A DNA stretch of 6,769 nt from Clostridiaceae bacterium (GTDB taxonomy: Bacteria > Bacillota > Clostridia > Oscillospirales > Acutalibacteraceae). The notes beneath the pieces were generated by a model that had not been told where the DNA came from, did no database searches, and saw nothing but the letters and a program-made list of their open reading frames with translations. The position numbers and the translations under genes were made by a program. Shown in pieces: positions 1-6,144 of the stretch. Location of the stretch: assembly GCA_904502215.1 (NCBI GenBank), contig CAJGDQ010000055.1:1-6769 (forward strand). Direction: 5' to 3'. The first letter of the stretch is position 1, and the number at the start of each line of letters is the position of its first letter.

Positions 1-54
1 ATATGTTCCAACCACTACCACCAACAAAACAACTGCTGCAATAACTCTTTTCAT
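1..54 (-). CDS. N-terminal fragment of a small membrane protein, possibly DUF4363 family (cut by window edge)
   Basis: Only the first 18 codons are present, reading MKRVIAAVVLLVVVVGTY. This is a short positive N-terminus followed by a strongly hydrophobic run, so it is a signal anchor or first membrane helix. The ATG overlaps the stop codon of the DUF421 gene as ATGA, and an AAGGG ribosome binding site lies 9 nt upstream at 64-68, inside the end of that gene. The overlap implies translational coupling and joint transcription. In Clostridia, DUF421 genes are often followed by a small DUF4363 membrane protein with just this kind of start, so DUF4363 is the best guess. That part rests on gene context, because the diagnostic region lies outside the window. 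Confidence 0.6.
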   Translation of the reverse strand, partial: MKRVIAAVVLLVVVVGTY

Positions 55-728
55 ACCTTTTTACCCTTATTTATAATAGTTGAATTTCCGTCCTTATCCA
101 TTGTCATCAAAAATACCTTTTTAACATTGGTGTTGTTTTTCTTTAGCTGTTTATAAACCATTTCTTCACTGACATTTAGAGCCTTTAAGGTTTCGTTTAA
201 GATTTTACCATCGGTAATAACAGGCAAGGGGAGAACTGCCTCACTTTTTTCTATTCTAAGGTCTTTAAGGGTTGCGGGTTGTTCTTTTGATTTTAGCAAA
301 ACACTTAGCTCTCCGTTAACCTCAAGAACTGCAAAAGCAACTGTTGAAATATCAAAAACATTTTGCCCTCTAAGGAGTTCTATAAGGTCAACCACTGTCA
401 TTCTGACATCGGTCATAGCCTGTTGGTCGATAACTCCATCCTTAATAATAACGATAGATTTTCCGTTTAAAAGCTTTCTTATAAAGATATTTTTCATAGA
501 AAGCACCGAAACGGCAATTTCAAGGATTATCAAAACAAAAATTGCGATAATGCCAAAAAGTAAGGGTTGGGTTGAATCCTGAAGAGGAATTGCGGCAATT
601 TCGGAAATCAAGAGGGTAATAACCAGCTCGTTTGGTTGCATATCGCCAATTTGCCTTTTGCCCATAAGCCTTATGCCAAGTGTTATGAAAACATAAAGAA
701 TTGCAGTTCTAACTATTGAAGTTATCAT
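51..728 (-). CDS. DUF421 / YetF-family membrane protein
   Basis: A 225-residue inner-membrane protein of the YetF (DUF421) family. Three hydrophobic segments lie at about residues 4-22, 33-48 and 55-77, followed by a soluble C-terminal YetF domain at about 80-210. Family signatures are MGKRQIGDMQPNELV (22-36), LRGQNVFDISTVAFAVLE (119-136) and LPLPVITDGK (166-175). The ATG at 728 is supported by GGTGA at 733-737, five bases upstream. The biochemical role is unknown. Some Bacillus members affect spore germination and spore heat resistance, probably through the spore inner membrane, but that role here is an inference. It is the first gene of a short minus-strand unit with the overlapping small membrane gene, and it is separated from the upstream operon by a terminator at 771-796. 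Family assignment is firm; function is not. Confidence 0.93.
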   Translation of the reverse strand: MITSIVRTAILYVFITLGIRLMGKRQIGDMQPNELVITLLISEIAAIPLQDSTQPLLFGIIAIFVLIILEIAVSVLSMKNIFIRKLLNGKSIVIIKDGVIDQQAMTDVRMTVVDLIELLRGQNVFDISTVAFAVLEVNGELSVLLKSKEQPATLKDLRIEKSEAVLPLPVITDGKILNETLKALNVSEEMVYKQLKKNNTNVKKVFLMTMDKDGNSTIINKGKKV

Positions 729-740
729 TTTATCACCAAA

Positions 741-771
741 ATTATATTACCCCTTTTTTACTGCAATATTA
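741..771 (-). promoter_or_regulatory. Possible promoter of the DUF421 gene
   Basis: Reading the minus strand, a perfect TATAAT lies at 746-741, but no good sigma-A -35 element sits 16-18 bp upstream. The only TTG-like match, TTGCAG at 766-761, is 14 bp away, which is too close. An alternative reading is TAATA (771-767), 17 bp, TAATATA (749-743), which resembles the sigma-G pattern (GHATR, 17-18 bp, CATWHTA) at 4 of 5 and 5 of 7 positions. In such AT-rich DNA this could be chance. A promoter is expected in this 71-bp gap because a terminator precedes the gene; which sigma factor uses it is unresolved. Confidence 0.3.
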
Positions 772-796
772 AAAGCCTTTCTTTCGAAAGGCTTTT
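771..796 (-). terminator. Intrinsic terminator of the nrdR-gltX-glnS-Nif3 operon
   Basis: An inverted repeat with 11 paired bases (771-781 against 786-796) and a 4-base loop at 782-785. It begins 3 bp after the stop codon of the Nif3-family gene. On the minus strand the stem ends in CTTTT and runs into AATATT, giving a moderate U-tract. On the plus strand it is followed by a T-rich tract too, but no plus-strand gene ends here. Position and symmetry make it the operon's end. Confidence 0.85.
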
Positions 797-799
797 AGT

Positions 800-1546
800 T
801 TATTTATATTCAATAAAGGTTGTATGGTCGCTTAAGAAAGAAATTTTTGGGAACTTGTTTTGAAGCAAATCTTTTAAGGGTTCAATAACAACATCCTCAG
901 TATTAAAATGACCTGCATCAAAAAGGGAAACTCCCAAATCTTTAGCCTCTAGGAAGAAGTTATGCTTAATATCAGCCGTAACCAAAGCATCGAAATTATG
1001 CTTTTTAGCTTCGTATAAATAATCTCCGCCGCTGCCGCCGCATAGAAGAACCTTAGCGATAGGCTTTTTAGCATCAACAAACTTAATTCTTCCACCTAAG
1101 ATTTCTTTTAAATAATCGGCAAAGTTATTAGCGTTTGTGTTCTCAACATCTCCGCCCTTTAAAACATAGCCATCATCGCAAACAATGGTTTTTATGTTTT
1201 GAAGCTTCAAGGTTTTTGCGAGGCTATCGTTAACACCACCATCACCAACATCCAAATTGGTATGCATAGAAATAACGGCGATATTATTGCTTGCTAATTC
1301 ATAAGCCACCGAGCCTTTTAAAAGGTTTTTTAAGGGATGAAAAATAACGGGATGATGGGTGATAATTAGTTCACAACCGTTATTTTTAGCAACCTCGATA
1401 GTATGAAGTGTGCAGTCAAGCGAAACTAAAGCTTTTGAAACCTTTTGCTCACAGTCTCCAACAAGGATACCGGGGTTATCAAAATCACAAGCGGTATTAA
1501 TAGGATATAATTCGTTTAGAAAATCAAAAATATTTCTAACAGTCAT
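800..1546 (-). CDS. Nif3-like dinuclear metal centre protein (YbgI/YqfO, DUF34 family)
   Basis: A 248-residue member of the Nif3/DUF34 family, toroidal hexamers that bind two metal ions in each subunit. Relatives have been tied to GTP cyclohydrolase I-like activity and metal insertion, but the cellular role is not settled. Visible metal-site motifs are ITHHP (62-66, ligands H64 and H65), HTNLD (95-99, ligand D99) and GHFNTE (212-217, ligands H213 and E217), so the site looks complete. The length matches the short E. coli YbgI form (about 247) and lacks the inserted middle domain of B. subtilis YqfO (about 370). The ATG at 1546 is 3 bp after the glnS stop. AAGAAGG at 1555-1561, 8 nt upstream, lies mostly within the glnS 3' end, so translation is probably coupled. 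It is the last gene of the operon. In many Bacillota this gene sits beside sigA and trmK instead. Confidence 0.92.
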   Translation of the reverse strand: MTVRNIFDFLNELYPINTACDFDNPGILVGDCEQKVSKALVSLDCTLHTIEVAKNNGCELIITHHPVIFHPLKNLLKGSVAYELASNNIAVISMHTNLDVGDGGVNDSLAKTLKLQNIKTIVCDDGYVLKGGDVENTNANNFADYLKEILGGRIKFVDAKKPIAKVLLCGGSGGDYLYEAKKHNFDALVTADIKHNFFLEAKDLGVSLFDAGHFNTEDVVIEPLKDLLQNKFPKISFLSDHTTFIEYK

Positions 1547-1549
1547 AAT

Positions 1550-3235
1550 TTAAGCCTTCTTAACAAAAGAATCTTTAAGGGCTACTGTGCGGTTGAAAAC
1601 GATTTTTTTATCGGCACTATCTTTATCAACAGTGAAATAACCTTGACGCATAAACTGGAAGGTATCTCCTGTTTTAACACCGCTCAAAGCCTTATCAATC
1701 TTGCAGTTTTCTAAAACTGTTAAAGATTCGGGGTTAAGGTTATCGGCAAAAGAGGAAACGCCTTCCTCATCACTAGGATTCGGAACATTGAATAAACGCT
1801 CATAAAGTCTAACCTCGGCATCAACTGCGGTTTTTGCACTAACCCAATGGAGAGTGCCTTTAACCTTTCTTCCGTCAGGTGTTTCACCGCCAAAGCTTTC
1901 GGGGTCATAGGTGCAGTGAACTGCGGTAATATTGCCGTTTTCATCGGTTTCGTGGGAAGCATACTTAATATAATAAGCACCCTTTAAGCGAACCTCTTTT
2001 TGAGGGCAAAGTCTGAAATATTTACCGGGTGGGTCTAACATAAAGTCATCCTGCTCGATAAAGATTTCCTTTGAGAAGGTAACTGCCTTTTTGCCAAGCT
2101 CTGGCTTGTTGGGGTTAATATCAACCTCGATAATATCGGTTTTATCCTCGTCATAGTTATCGATTATAACTTTAAGGGGACGAAGAACCGCCATAGCGCG
2201 CTCAGCATTTTCATTAAGATAATCTCTAACACAAGATTCTAAAAGGGCATAGTCAATAACACTATATGCCTTAGAAACGCCAATCTTATCAACAAATGCA
2301 CGAACAGCCTCGGCAGGATAGCCTCTTCTTCTCATACCGCAAATGGTTGCCATTCTTGGGTCATCCCAACCTGAAACCAAACCATCATTAACAAGCTTCA
2401 AGCATTTACGCTTGCTGGTTAATGTATAGTTAACATTCATTCTTGCAAACTCTATCTGACGGGGTGGAGTTGGAATTTCGAGAACCTCTAAGAACCAATT
2501 ATAAAGGGGACGGTGGTTTTCAAACTCTAAAGAGCAAAGGGAGTGGGTAACACCCTCTTTAGCATCGCTTAATGGATGCGCAAAGTCATACATAGGATAA
2601 ACGCACCATTTATCACCTGTTCTATGATGATGAGCCTTCATAATGCGATAAATAACGGGGTCCCGCATATTGATGTTGGAAGAAGCCATATCAATTTTAG
2701 CTCTAAGCACCATAGCGCCGTTTTCAAATTCACCCTCAGTCATTCTCTTGAAGAGGTCCTTGGTTTCCTCAATAGGTCTATCTCTATATGGACTGTTAAT
2801 GCCGGCTTCGGTTAAGGTGCCTCGCATTTCACGAATTTCATCAGCAGATGATTCATCAACATATGCAAGACCTTTATCAATGAGCTTTAAAGCGCATTCA
2901 TAGATAAAGTCGAAATAATCGGAGGCAAAATAAACATTGTCCCAATTAAAGCCGAGCCATTTGATATCCTCTTTAATTGCGTCAACATACTCAACATCTT
3001 CTTTGGTGGGGTTGGTATCATCAAGACGCAAATTGCAGGTTCCGCCGTATTTCTCAGCAGTTGCAAAGTCGATGCAAATAGCCTTGGCATGACCTATATG
3101 CAAATAACCGTTAGGCTCGGGCGGAAAACGGGTTTGAACCTTATTATATACCCCTTCCTTTAAATCTTCATCAATGAAATCATGAATAAAGTTAGAGGGG
3201 GTCATATTTTCTTCAATAATCTTAATATCTTCCAT
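1550..3235 (-). CDS. glnS: Glutaminyl-tRNA synthetase
   Basis: Class I aminoacyl-tRNA synthetase of 561 residues, close to E. coli GlnRS (about 554). It attaches glutamine to tRNA-Gln in the cytoplasm using ATP. The N-terminal part NFIHDFIDEDL (15-25) and the signature PPEPNGYLHIGHAK (38-51, with HIGH at 46-49) are typical of GlnRS. The KMSKS equivalent is LTSKRK (272-277). The catalytic Rossmann domain runs to about 330, followed by the two beta-barrel anticodon-binding domains, with GTLHWVSA at 460-467 in the second. The ATG at 3235 has AAGGA at 3245-3249, 9 nt upstream and overlapping the gltX stop. A second methionine at residue 11 would also give a family-like start but lacks a good ribosome binding site. 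The gap to gltX is 12 bp. Many Bacillota lack GlnRS and use GatCAB, so this gene is a lineage marker. No missing key residue is seen. Confidence 0.97.
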   Translation of the reverse strand: MEDIKIIEENMTPSNFIHDFIDEDLKEGVYNKVQTRFPPEPNGYLHIGHAKAICIDFATAEKYGGTCNLRLDDTNPTKEDVEYVDAIKEDIKWLGFNWDNVYFASDYFDFIYECALKLIDKGLAYVDESSADEIREMRGTLTEAGINSPYRDRPIEETKDLFKRMTEGEFENGAMVLRAKIDMASSNINMRDPVIYRIMKAHHHRTGDKWCVYPMYDFAHPLSDAKEGVTHSLCSLEFENHRPLYNWFLEVLEIPTPPRQIEFARMNVNYTLTSKRKCLKLVNDGLVSGWDDPRMATICGMRRRGYPAEAVRAFVDKIGVSKAYSVIDYALLESCVRDYLNENAERAMAVLRPLKVIIDNYDEDKTDIIEVDINPNKPELGKKAVTFSKEIFIEQDDFMLDPPGKYFRLCPQKEVRLKGAYYIKYASHETDENGNITAVHCTYDPESFGGETPDGRKVKGTLHWVSAKTAVDAEVRLYERLFNVPNPSDEEGVSSFADNLNPESLTVLENCKIDKALSGVKTGDTFQFMRQGYFTVDKDSADKKIVFNRTVALKDSFVKKA

Positions 3236-3247
3236 AAATGTTAGTCC

Positions 3248-4903
3248 TTAAATAGAATTAATTGCTTTTTCGATGCGGTTTATACATTCATCATATCCCA
3301 AAACCTGCATAATACTGCAAAGGTCTGGAGTGTTTCTTCTGCCTGTTATTGCAATTCTAAGCACAGTGCTCAAATCGCCTGCATGGCCCTTAAATTCTTC
3401 GGGAGAAGCCTTGTATTGCTTGGTTTCAGCCGCAAAACCGATTTCTACTGCAATCGATTTTATACGCTCAAACCATTCTTGGCGCTCATCCGCAGGAGAA
3501 TATATTTGCTTATATTTTTCAAGGAAAGTAATCGCATCTTGCGCTTTAATGTTTTCGGGCAATTCATAGTTCTCTTTATATGTTTCCTTGAACATATAAG
3601 AGAAATAATCCTTAGCCTCGCTCCATTTTGCGATATCCTTACGGGGCTTTGCAACTGAGTCACGGTCGATAGCCAAAACAGCCTTCGAATAATCGGGGTT
3701 TGCAGTTAAAATATCATAAAATTCCTTATCGAATTCTTTTGCCCAGTCGCTAAGTTTCTCGAAAACTACGTGGCTTGACATTTTAGAAACCATATTTTTG
3801 CTAACATCGATAAGCTTATTTTCATCAAATAAAGCACCCGAAACACTCATCTTTTTAAGATTGAATTTGAAATCCTTGTAAGATGCATCGGGGTTAGCTC
3901 TGCGCCAATCCTCAAAGTCGGAAGCGGCAACAGTCATAAGATAGTTGATAACGCTTTCGCTATCATAACCCTGCTCAGCAAAGAAATAAACCGCAGCCTC
4001 GGGGTCTTTTCTCTTGGAGATTTTGCGCTTAGCTCCGTTATCAAGCTTCATAATCGGGGAAATATGGCCGAATTTTGGCACCTTGAAGTTCAAAAGCTTG
4101 AATAACTGAATGTGTTTCGGAACTGAAGAAATCCATTCATCACCTCTAAGCACGTGGGTAGTGCGCATTAAGTGGTCATCAACCGCATGAGCAAAGTGAT
4201 AGGTTGGAATACCATCTGATTTTAAAAGAACAAAATCCTCATCATTTTCGGGCATTTCAATTTTGCCCTTGATAGTATCTTCAAATTTTATGCGGTTTTC
4301 TTCATTTCCCGGGGATTTGAGGCGGATAACAAAGGGCTTGCCCTCATCAATAAGGGCTTTTGCCTCTTCAAAGGTTATATCTCTGTGCTTTGCCCATTTG
4401 CCGTAGTATCCTGTGCGAAGCTTTTGCTCTTCTTGAATTTTGCGAACACCCTCTAAATCTTCAGCGGTGCAAAAGCAAGGATAAGCCAAGCCCTCGATGA
4501 TAAGTTGCTTTGCAAAGGTTTGATATATTTCGGCTCTTTTACTCTGCTGATAAGGGCCATAATCACCCTTTTGCTCGGTGCCTGAAACAAAGCCTTCATC
4601 TATTTTAATTCCAAAGCGGTCAAGACCGCCGATAATATCTTCAATACCGCCTTCAACCTCACGCTTTTTATCGGTGTCTTCAATACGGGTGAAGAAAACA
4701 CCGCCTGAAGAAGTTGCGGTTATGCGGTTAACAAGAGCTGCAAAAAGAGTTCCTAAATGAAGATATCCTGTTGGACTAGGTGCTATACGAACAACCCTGG
4801 CGCCTTCCTCTAAATCACGGGCAGGGTAAAGGTTTTCATAATATTCGGGAGTTTTATCGATACCCGGTAATAAAAGCTGGGCAAGTTTTAGATTGTTTTC
4901 CAT
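3248..4903 (-). CDS. gltX: Glutamyl-tRNA synthetase (long clostridial form)
   Basis: Class I synthetase that charges tRNA-Glu with glutamate. The catalytic signature APSPTGYLHLGTL lies at 41-53 (HIGH equivalent HLGT, 49-52), TRIEDTD at 72-78, HVLRGDEWISS at 250-260, and the KMSKS equivalent KISKR at 294-298. The rest is the helical anticodon-binding part, ending with the conserved LSTVLRIAITGRRNTPDL (511-528). At 551 residues it is longer than the usual 465-490, partly because about 38 residues precede the catalytic core. The usual CxC...CxH zinc site is incomplete: C143 and C145 are present, but the expected third cysteine lies in YYGKWAKH (166-173), which has none. The ATG at 4903 has AGGAG at 4909-4913, 5 nt upstream, and begins 14 bp after nrdR. 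With glnS next door, it would be expected to charge only tRNA-Glu; this is an inference. Confidence 0.96.
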   Translation of the reverse strand: MENNLKLAQLLLPGIDKTPEYYENLYPARDLEEGARVVRIAPSPTGYLHLGTLFAALVNRITATSSGGVFFTRIEDTDKKREVEGGIEDIIGGLDRFGIKIDEGFVSGTEQKGDYGPYQQSKRAEIYQTFAKQLIIEGLAYPCFCTAEDLEGVRKIQEEQKLRTGYYGKWAKHRDITFEEAKALIDEGKPFVIRLKSPGNEENRIKFEDTIKGKIEMPENDEDFVLLKSDGIPTYHFAHAVDDHLMRTTHVLRGDEWISSVPKHIQLFKLLNFKVPKFGHISPIMKLDNGAKRKISKRKDPEAAVYFFAEQGYDSESVINYLMTVAASDFEDWRRANPDASYKDFKFNLKKMSVSGALFDENKLIDVSKNMVSKMSSHVVFEKLSDWAKEFDKEFYDILTANPDYSKAVLAIDRDSVAKPRKDIAKWSEAKDYFSYMFKETYKENYELPENIKAQDAITFLEKYKQIYSPADERQEWFERIKSIAVEIGFAAETKQYKASPEEFKGHAGDLSTVLRIAITGRRNTPDLCSIMQVLGYDECINRIEKAINSI

Positions 4904-4917
4904 GGTGTCTCCTAAAA

Positions 4918-5373
4918 TCAGTCGTTTTTAAGAAGCTTATTAAGCTCAGTCATAAAGGTGTTAATGTCCTTAAACTGACGATAAACCGATGCGAAACGAA
5001 CATAGGCCACCTCGTCAATCTTCTTGAGTTTTTCCATAACAAGCTCACCGATACGCTCACTGCTTACCTCACGGTCAAGTGAGTTTTGAATGATAATCTC
5101 AATTTCATCAATCATATTATCAAGAGTATCAAAGGATACAGGGCGTTTCTCACAAGCTCTGAGAAGGCCTGTCATAAGCTTGTCCCTATTGAAAGTTTCT
5201 CTCGATTTATCCTTCTTTATAACGATAATCGGAAGACTTTCGATGATTTCATAGGTGGTGAAACGCTTGGTGCATTGCAAGCATTCACGTCTTCTTCTGA
5301 TTCTTTGACCTTCATCGGTAGGTCTAGAGTCGATAACCTTACTTTCTTCAAAGCCGCAAAAAGGACATTTCAT
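4918..5373 (-). CDS. nrdR: Transcriptional repressor NrdR
   Basis: A 151-residue nucleotide-sensing repressor of ribonucleotide reductase genes, matching the family's usual 150-160. The N-terminal zinc ribbon has C3-P-F-C6 and C31-L-Q-C34, with the conserved IDSRPTDEG (14-22), IRRRREC (25-31) and FTTYE (38-42) between and after. The ATP-cone domain, which binds ATP or dATP, follows at about 49-139, with VIKKDKSRETFNRDKL (51-66) and GLLRACEKRPVS (69-80) at its front. The ATG at 5373 is preceded by AAAAGGGG with a 9-nt spacer. It is the first gene of the four-gene operon. An NrdR-box-like palindrome lies between its -35 and -10 elements, suggesting that it represses itself. Confidence 0.97.
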   Translation of the reverse strand: MKCPFCGFEESKVIDSRPTDEGQRIRRRRECLQCTKRFTTYEIIESLPIIVIKKDKSRETFNRDKLMTGLLRACEKRPVSFDTLDNMIDEIEIIIQNSLDREVSSERIGELVMEKLKKIDEVAYVRFASVYRQFKDINTFMTELNKLLKND

Positions 5374-5404
5374 AATATATTACCCCTTTTAAAATATTTA
5401 TATT

Positions 5405-5433
5405 ATTATACAATATATAGTGGTAAATTACAA
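5405..5433 (-). promoter_or_regulatory. Sigma-A-type promoter of the nrdR operon
   Basis: On the minus strand, TTGTAA (5433-5428, 4 of 6 to TTGACA) is followed by exactly 17 bp and a perfect TATAAT (5410-5405). The start of transcription would fall near 5398, giving a leader of about 25 nt with AAAAGGGG as ribosome binding site. There is no room for a T-box or other tRNA-sensing leader, although two synthetase genes follow. Confidence 0.7.
5408..5423. promoter_or_regulatory. nrdR: NrdR box (operator), copy 1
   Basis: The 16 bases ATACAATATATAGTGG match the published NrdR-box consensus acaCwAtATaTwGtgt at 14 of 16 positions, including the whole central block. The site lies in the spacer of the nrdR promoter and overlaps three bases of its -10 element, so a bound repressor would block RNA polymerase. 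The consensus is established knowledge; function here is inferred. Confidence 0.72.
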
Positions 5434-5438
5434 GAGAA

Positions 5439-5454
5439 AAAATTTATATTGCAA
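5439..5454. promoter_or_regulatory. Weak NrdR-box-like site, copy 2
   Basis: AAAATTTATATTGCAA matches the NrdR-box consensus at about 10 of 16 positions, with only one half (TATATTG) well kept. Its centre is exactly 31 bp, about three helical turns, from copy 1. NrdR boxes usually come in pairs at that spacing, which is the main reason to list it. It covers the probable -35 element of the divergent cyclophilin promoter. Confidence 0.4.
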
Positions 5455-5477
5455 TTATTTGTGTTTTTAGTTAGAAT
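5449..5477 (+). promoter_or_regulatory. Sigma-A-type promoter of the cyclophilin gene
   Basis: TTGCAA (5449-5454, 4 of 6), a 17-bp spacer and TAGAAT (5472-5477, 5 of 6) lie 27 bp before the start codon. The gene's AGGAG ribosome binding site is at 5493-5497, 7 nt before the ATG. Spacing and position are good; AT-rich surroundings lower certainty. Confidence 0.55.
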
Positions 5478-5504
5478 AATAAAAAATGATATAGGAGAAT
5501 ATTT

Positions 5505-6095
5505 ATGGAAAACTATCAATTAAAACAAATTGAAAGCGGAGATACCGCGGTTATTATGAAAACTTCTATGGGAGATATTAAAATTAAATTGTTTCCTAAA
5601 GAAGCGCCGAAAACTGTTGAAAACTTTTTAACCCACGCTAAAAATGGCTATTATAACGGTCTTATTTTTCATAGGGTTATTAAAGATTTTATGATTCAGG
5701 GTGGCGACCCAACCGGCACAGGTATGGGAGGCGAGTCTATTTGGGGACCGAGATTTGAAGATGAGTTTGACCCTGCTCTTCATAATCTCAGAGGCGCTCT
5801 TTCAATGGCAAATGCAGGCCCTAATACTAATGGAAGTCAGTTCTTTATTGTTCAGGCTTCGTCGCTTCCTCCAACAATGGCAGAGCAAATGAGAGCAATG
5901 CCCGAAGCCTTCCCTGAGGCTACTGTTGAAGCCTATGAAAAGCTTGGCGGCACTCCTTGGCTTGATTTTAGACATACTGTTTTCGGTCAGGTTATGGAGG
6001 GTATGGATGTTGTTGATGCAATAGCCGATGTGCAGGTTGGTGCTGCTGATAAACCCGTAACTCCTGTTACAATTAACACCATAGAAATTATTTAA
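5505..6095 (+). CDS. Cyclophilin-type peptidyl-prolyl cis-trans isomerase
   Basis: A 196-residue cyclophilin that catalyses cis-trans isomerisation of X-Pro bonds during protein folding. There is no signal peptide or lipobox, so it should act in the cytoplasm. The active site is complete: FHRVIKDFMIQGGDP (55-69) gives the catalytic R57 with F62, M63 and Q65; GALSMANAGPNTNGSQFFI (98-116) gives A102, N103, Q112 and F114; and TPWLDFRHTVFGQV (150-163) gives W152 and H157. W152 aligns with the tryptophan that makes human CypA sensitive to cyclosporin. Between FFI and PWLD lies a charged, partly helical-looking insert of about 30 residues (118-149) not present in minimal cyclophilins; I recall similar inserts in other clostridial homologues. 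It has its own promoter and terminator and is divergent from nrdR. Confidence 0.96.
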   Translation: MENYQLKQIESGDTAVIMKTSMGDIKIKLFPKEAPKTVENFLTHAKNGYYNGLIFHRVIKDFMIQGGDPTGTGMGGESIWGPRFEDEFDPALHNLRGALSMANAGPNTNGSQFFIVQASSLPPTMAEQMRAMPEAFPEATVEAYEKLGGTPWLDFRHTVFGQVMEGMDVVDAIADVQVGAADKPVTPVTINTIEII

Positions 6096-6124
6096 GAATA
6101 AAAACGCTCTCTATGCTTAAAATA
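6096..6124 (+). promoter_or_regulatory. Possible sporulation (sigma-G-like) promoter for spoVAC
   Basis: GAATA (6096-6100) fits the sigma-G -35 pattern GHATR fully, and TAAAATA (6118-6124), 17 bp downstream, fits CATWHTA at 5 of 7. Transcription would start near 6131, only about 14 nt before the spoVAC ATG, so the leader would be very short. spoVA genes are known to be read by sigma-G in the forespore. The match is modest and may be chance in AT-rich DNA. Confidence 0.28.
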
Positions 6125-6144
6125 AAGCAAAGGGAGTGTTTTTT
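6101..6144 (+). terminator. Terminator of the cyclophilin gene, overlapping the spoVAC ribosome binding site
   Basis: Arms 6101-6118 and 6125-6142 pair at 17 of 18 positions, two of them G-U, with one A-A mismatch and a 6-base loop at 6119-6124. The T-run at 6139-6144 follows directly. It starts 5 bp after the cyclophilin stop. The 3' arm contains AGGGAG, the spoVAC ribosome binding site, and the T-run ends at the spoVAC start codon. Confidence 0.82.
6131..6136 (+). promoter_or_regulatory. spoVAC: spoVAC ribosome binding site that decides the start codon
   Basis: AGGGAG lies 8 nt before the ATG at 6145. An in-frame GTG at 6136 would extend the protein by three residues, but it begins on the last base of this site and would have no ribosome binding site of its own. 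The ATG at 6145 is therefore the start. Confidence 0.8.

Noticed and set aside
2576..2903. Two overlapping plus-strand reading frames within glnS.
   Set aside because: They are antisense to a conserved synthetase, have no ribosome binding sites of note, and give no recognisable protein.
3273..3663. Several reading frames of 67-98 codons on both strands inside gltX.
   Set aside because: The minus-strand gltX frame has conserved synthetase motifs throughout; the others are shadows.
4921..5403. Possible truncation or frameshift in the operon genes.
   Set aside because: All four genes are full length for their families and keep their key residues, apart from the incomplete zinc site in GluRS, which is reported separately.
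5374..5504. A T-box, riboswitch or small RNA in the leader of the synthetase operon.
   Set aside because: The predicted leader is only about 25 nt, and the 131-bp divergent region is filled by two promoters and operator-like palindromes; no T-box stem or specifier loop is visible.
5086..5523. A 145-codon plus-strand reading frame across nrdR, the intergenic region and the cyclophilin start.
   Set aside because: It runs antisense to the clearly coding nrdR, crosses two promoters, overlaps the cyclophilin start, and its protein resembles no family. It is a by-product of the nrdR codons.
6136..6144. GTG start for spoVAC three codons upstream of the ATG.
   Set aside because: The GTG overlaps the AGGGAG ribosome binding site that serves the ATG at 6145, so it cannot use that site.
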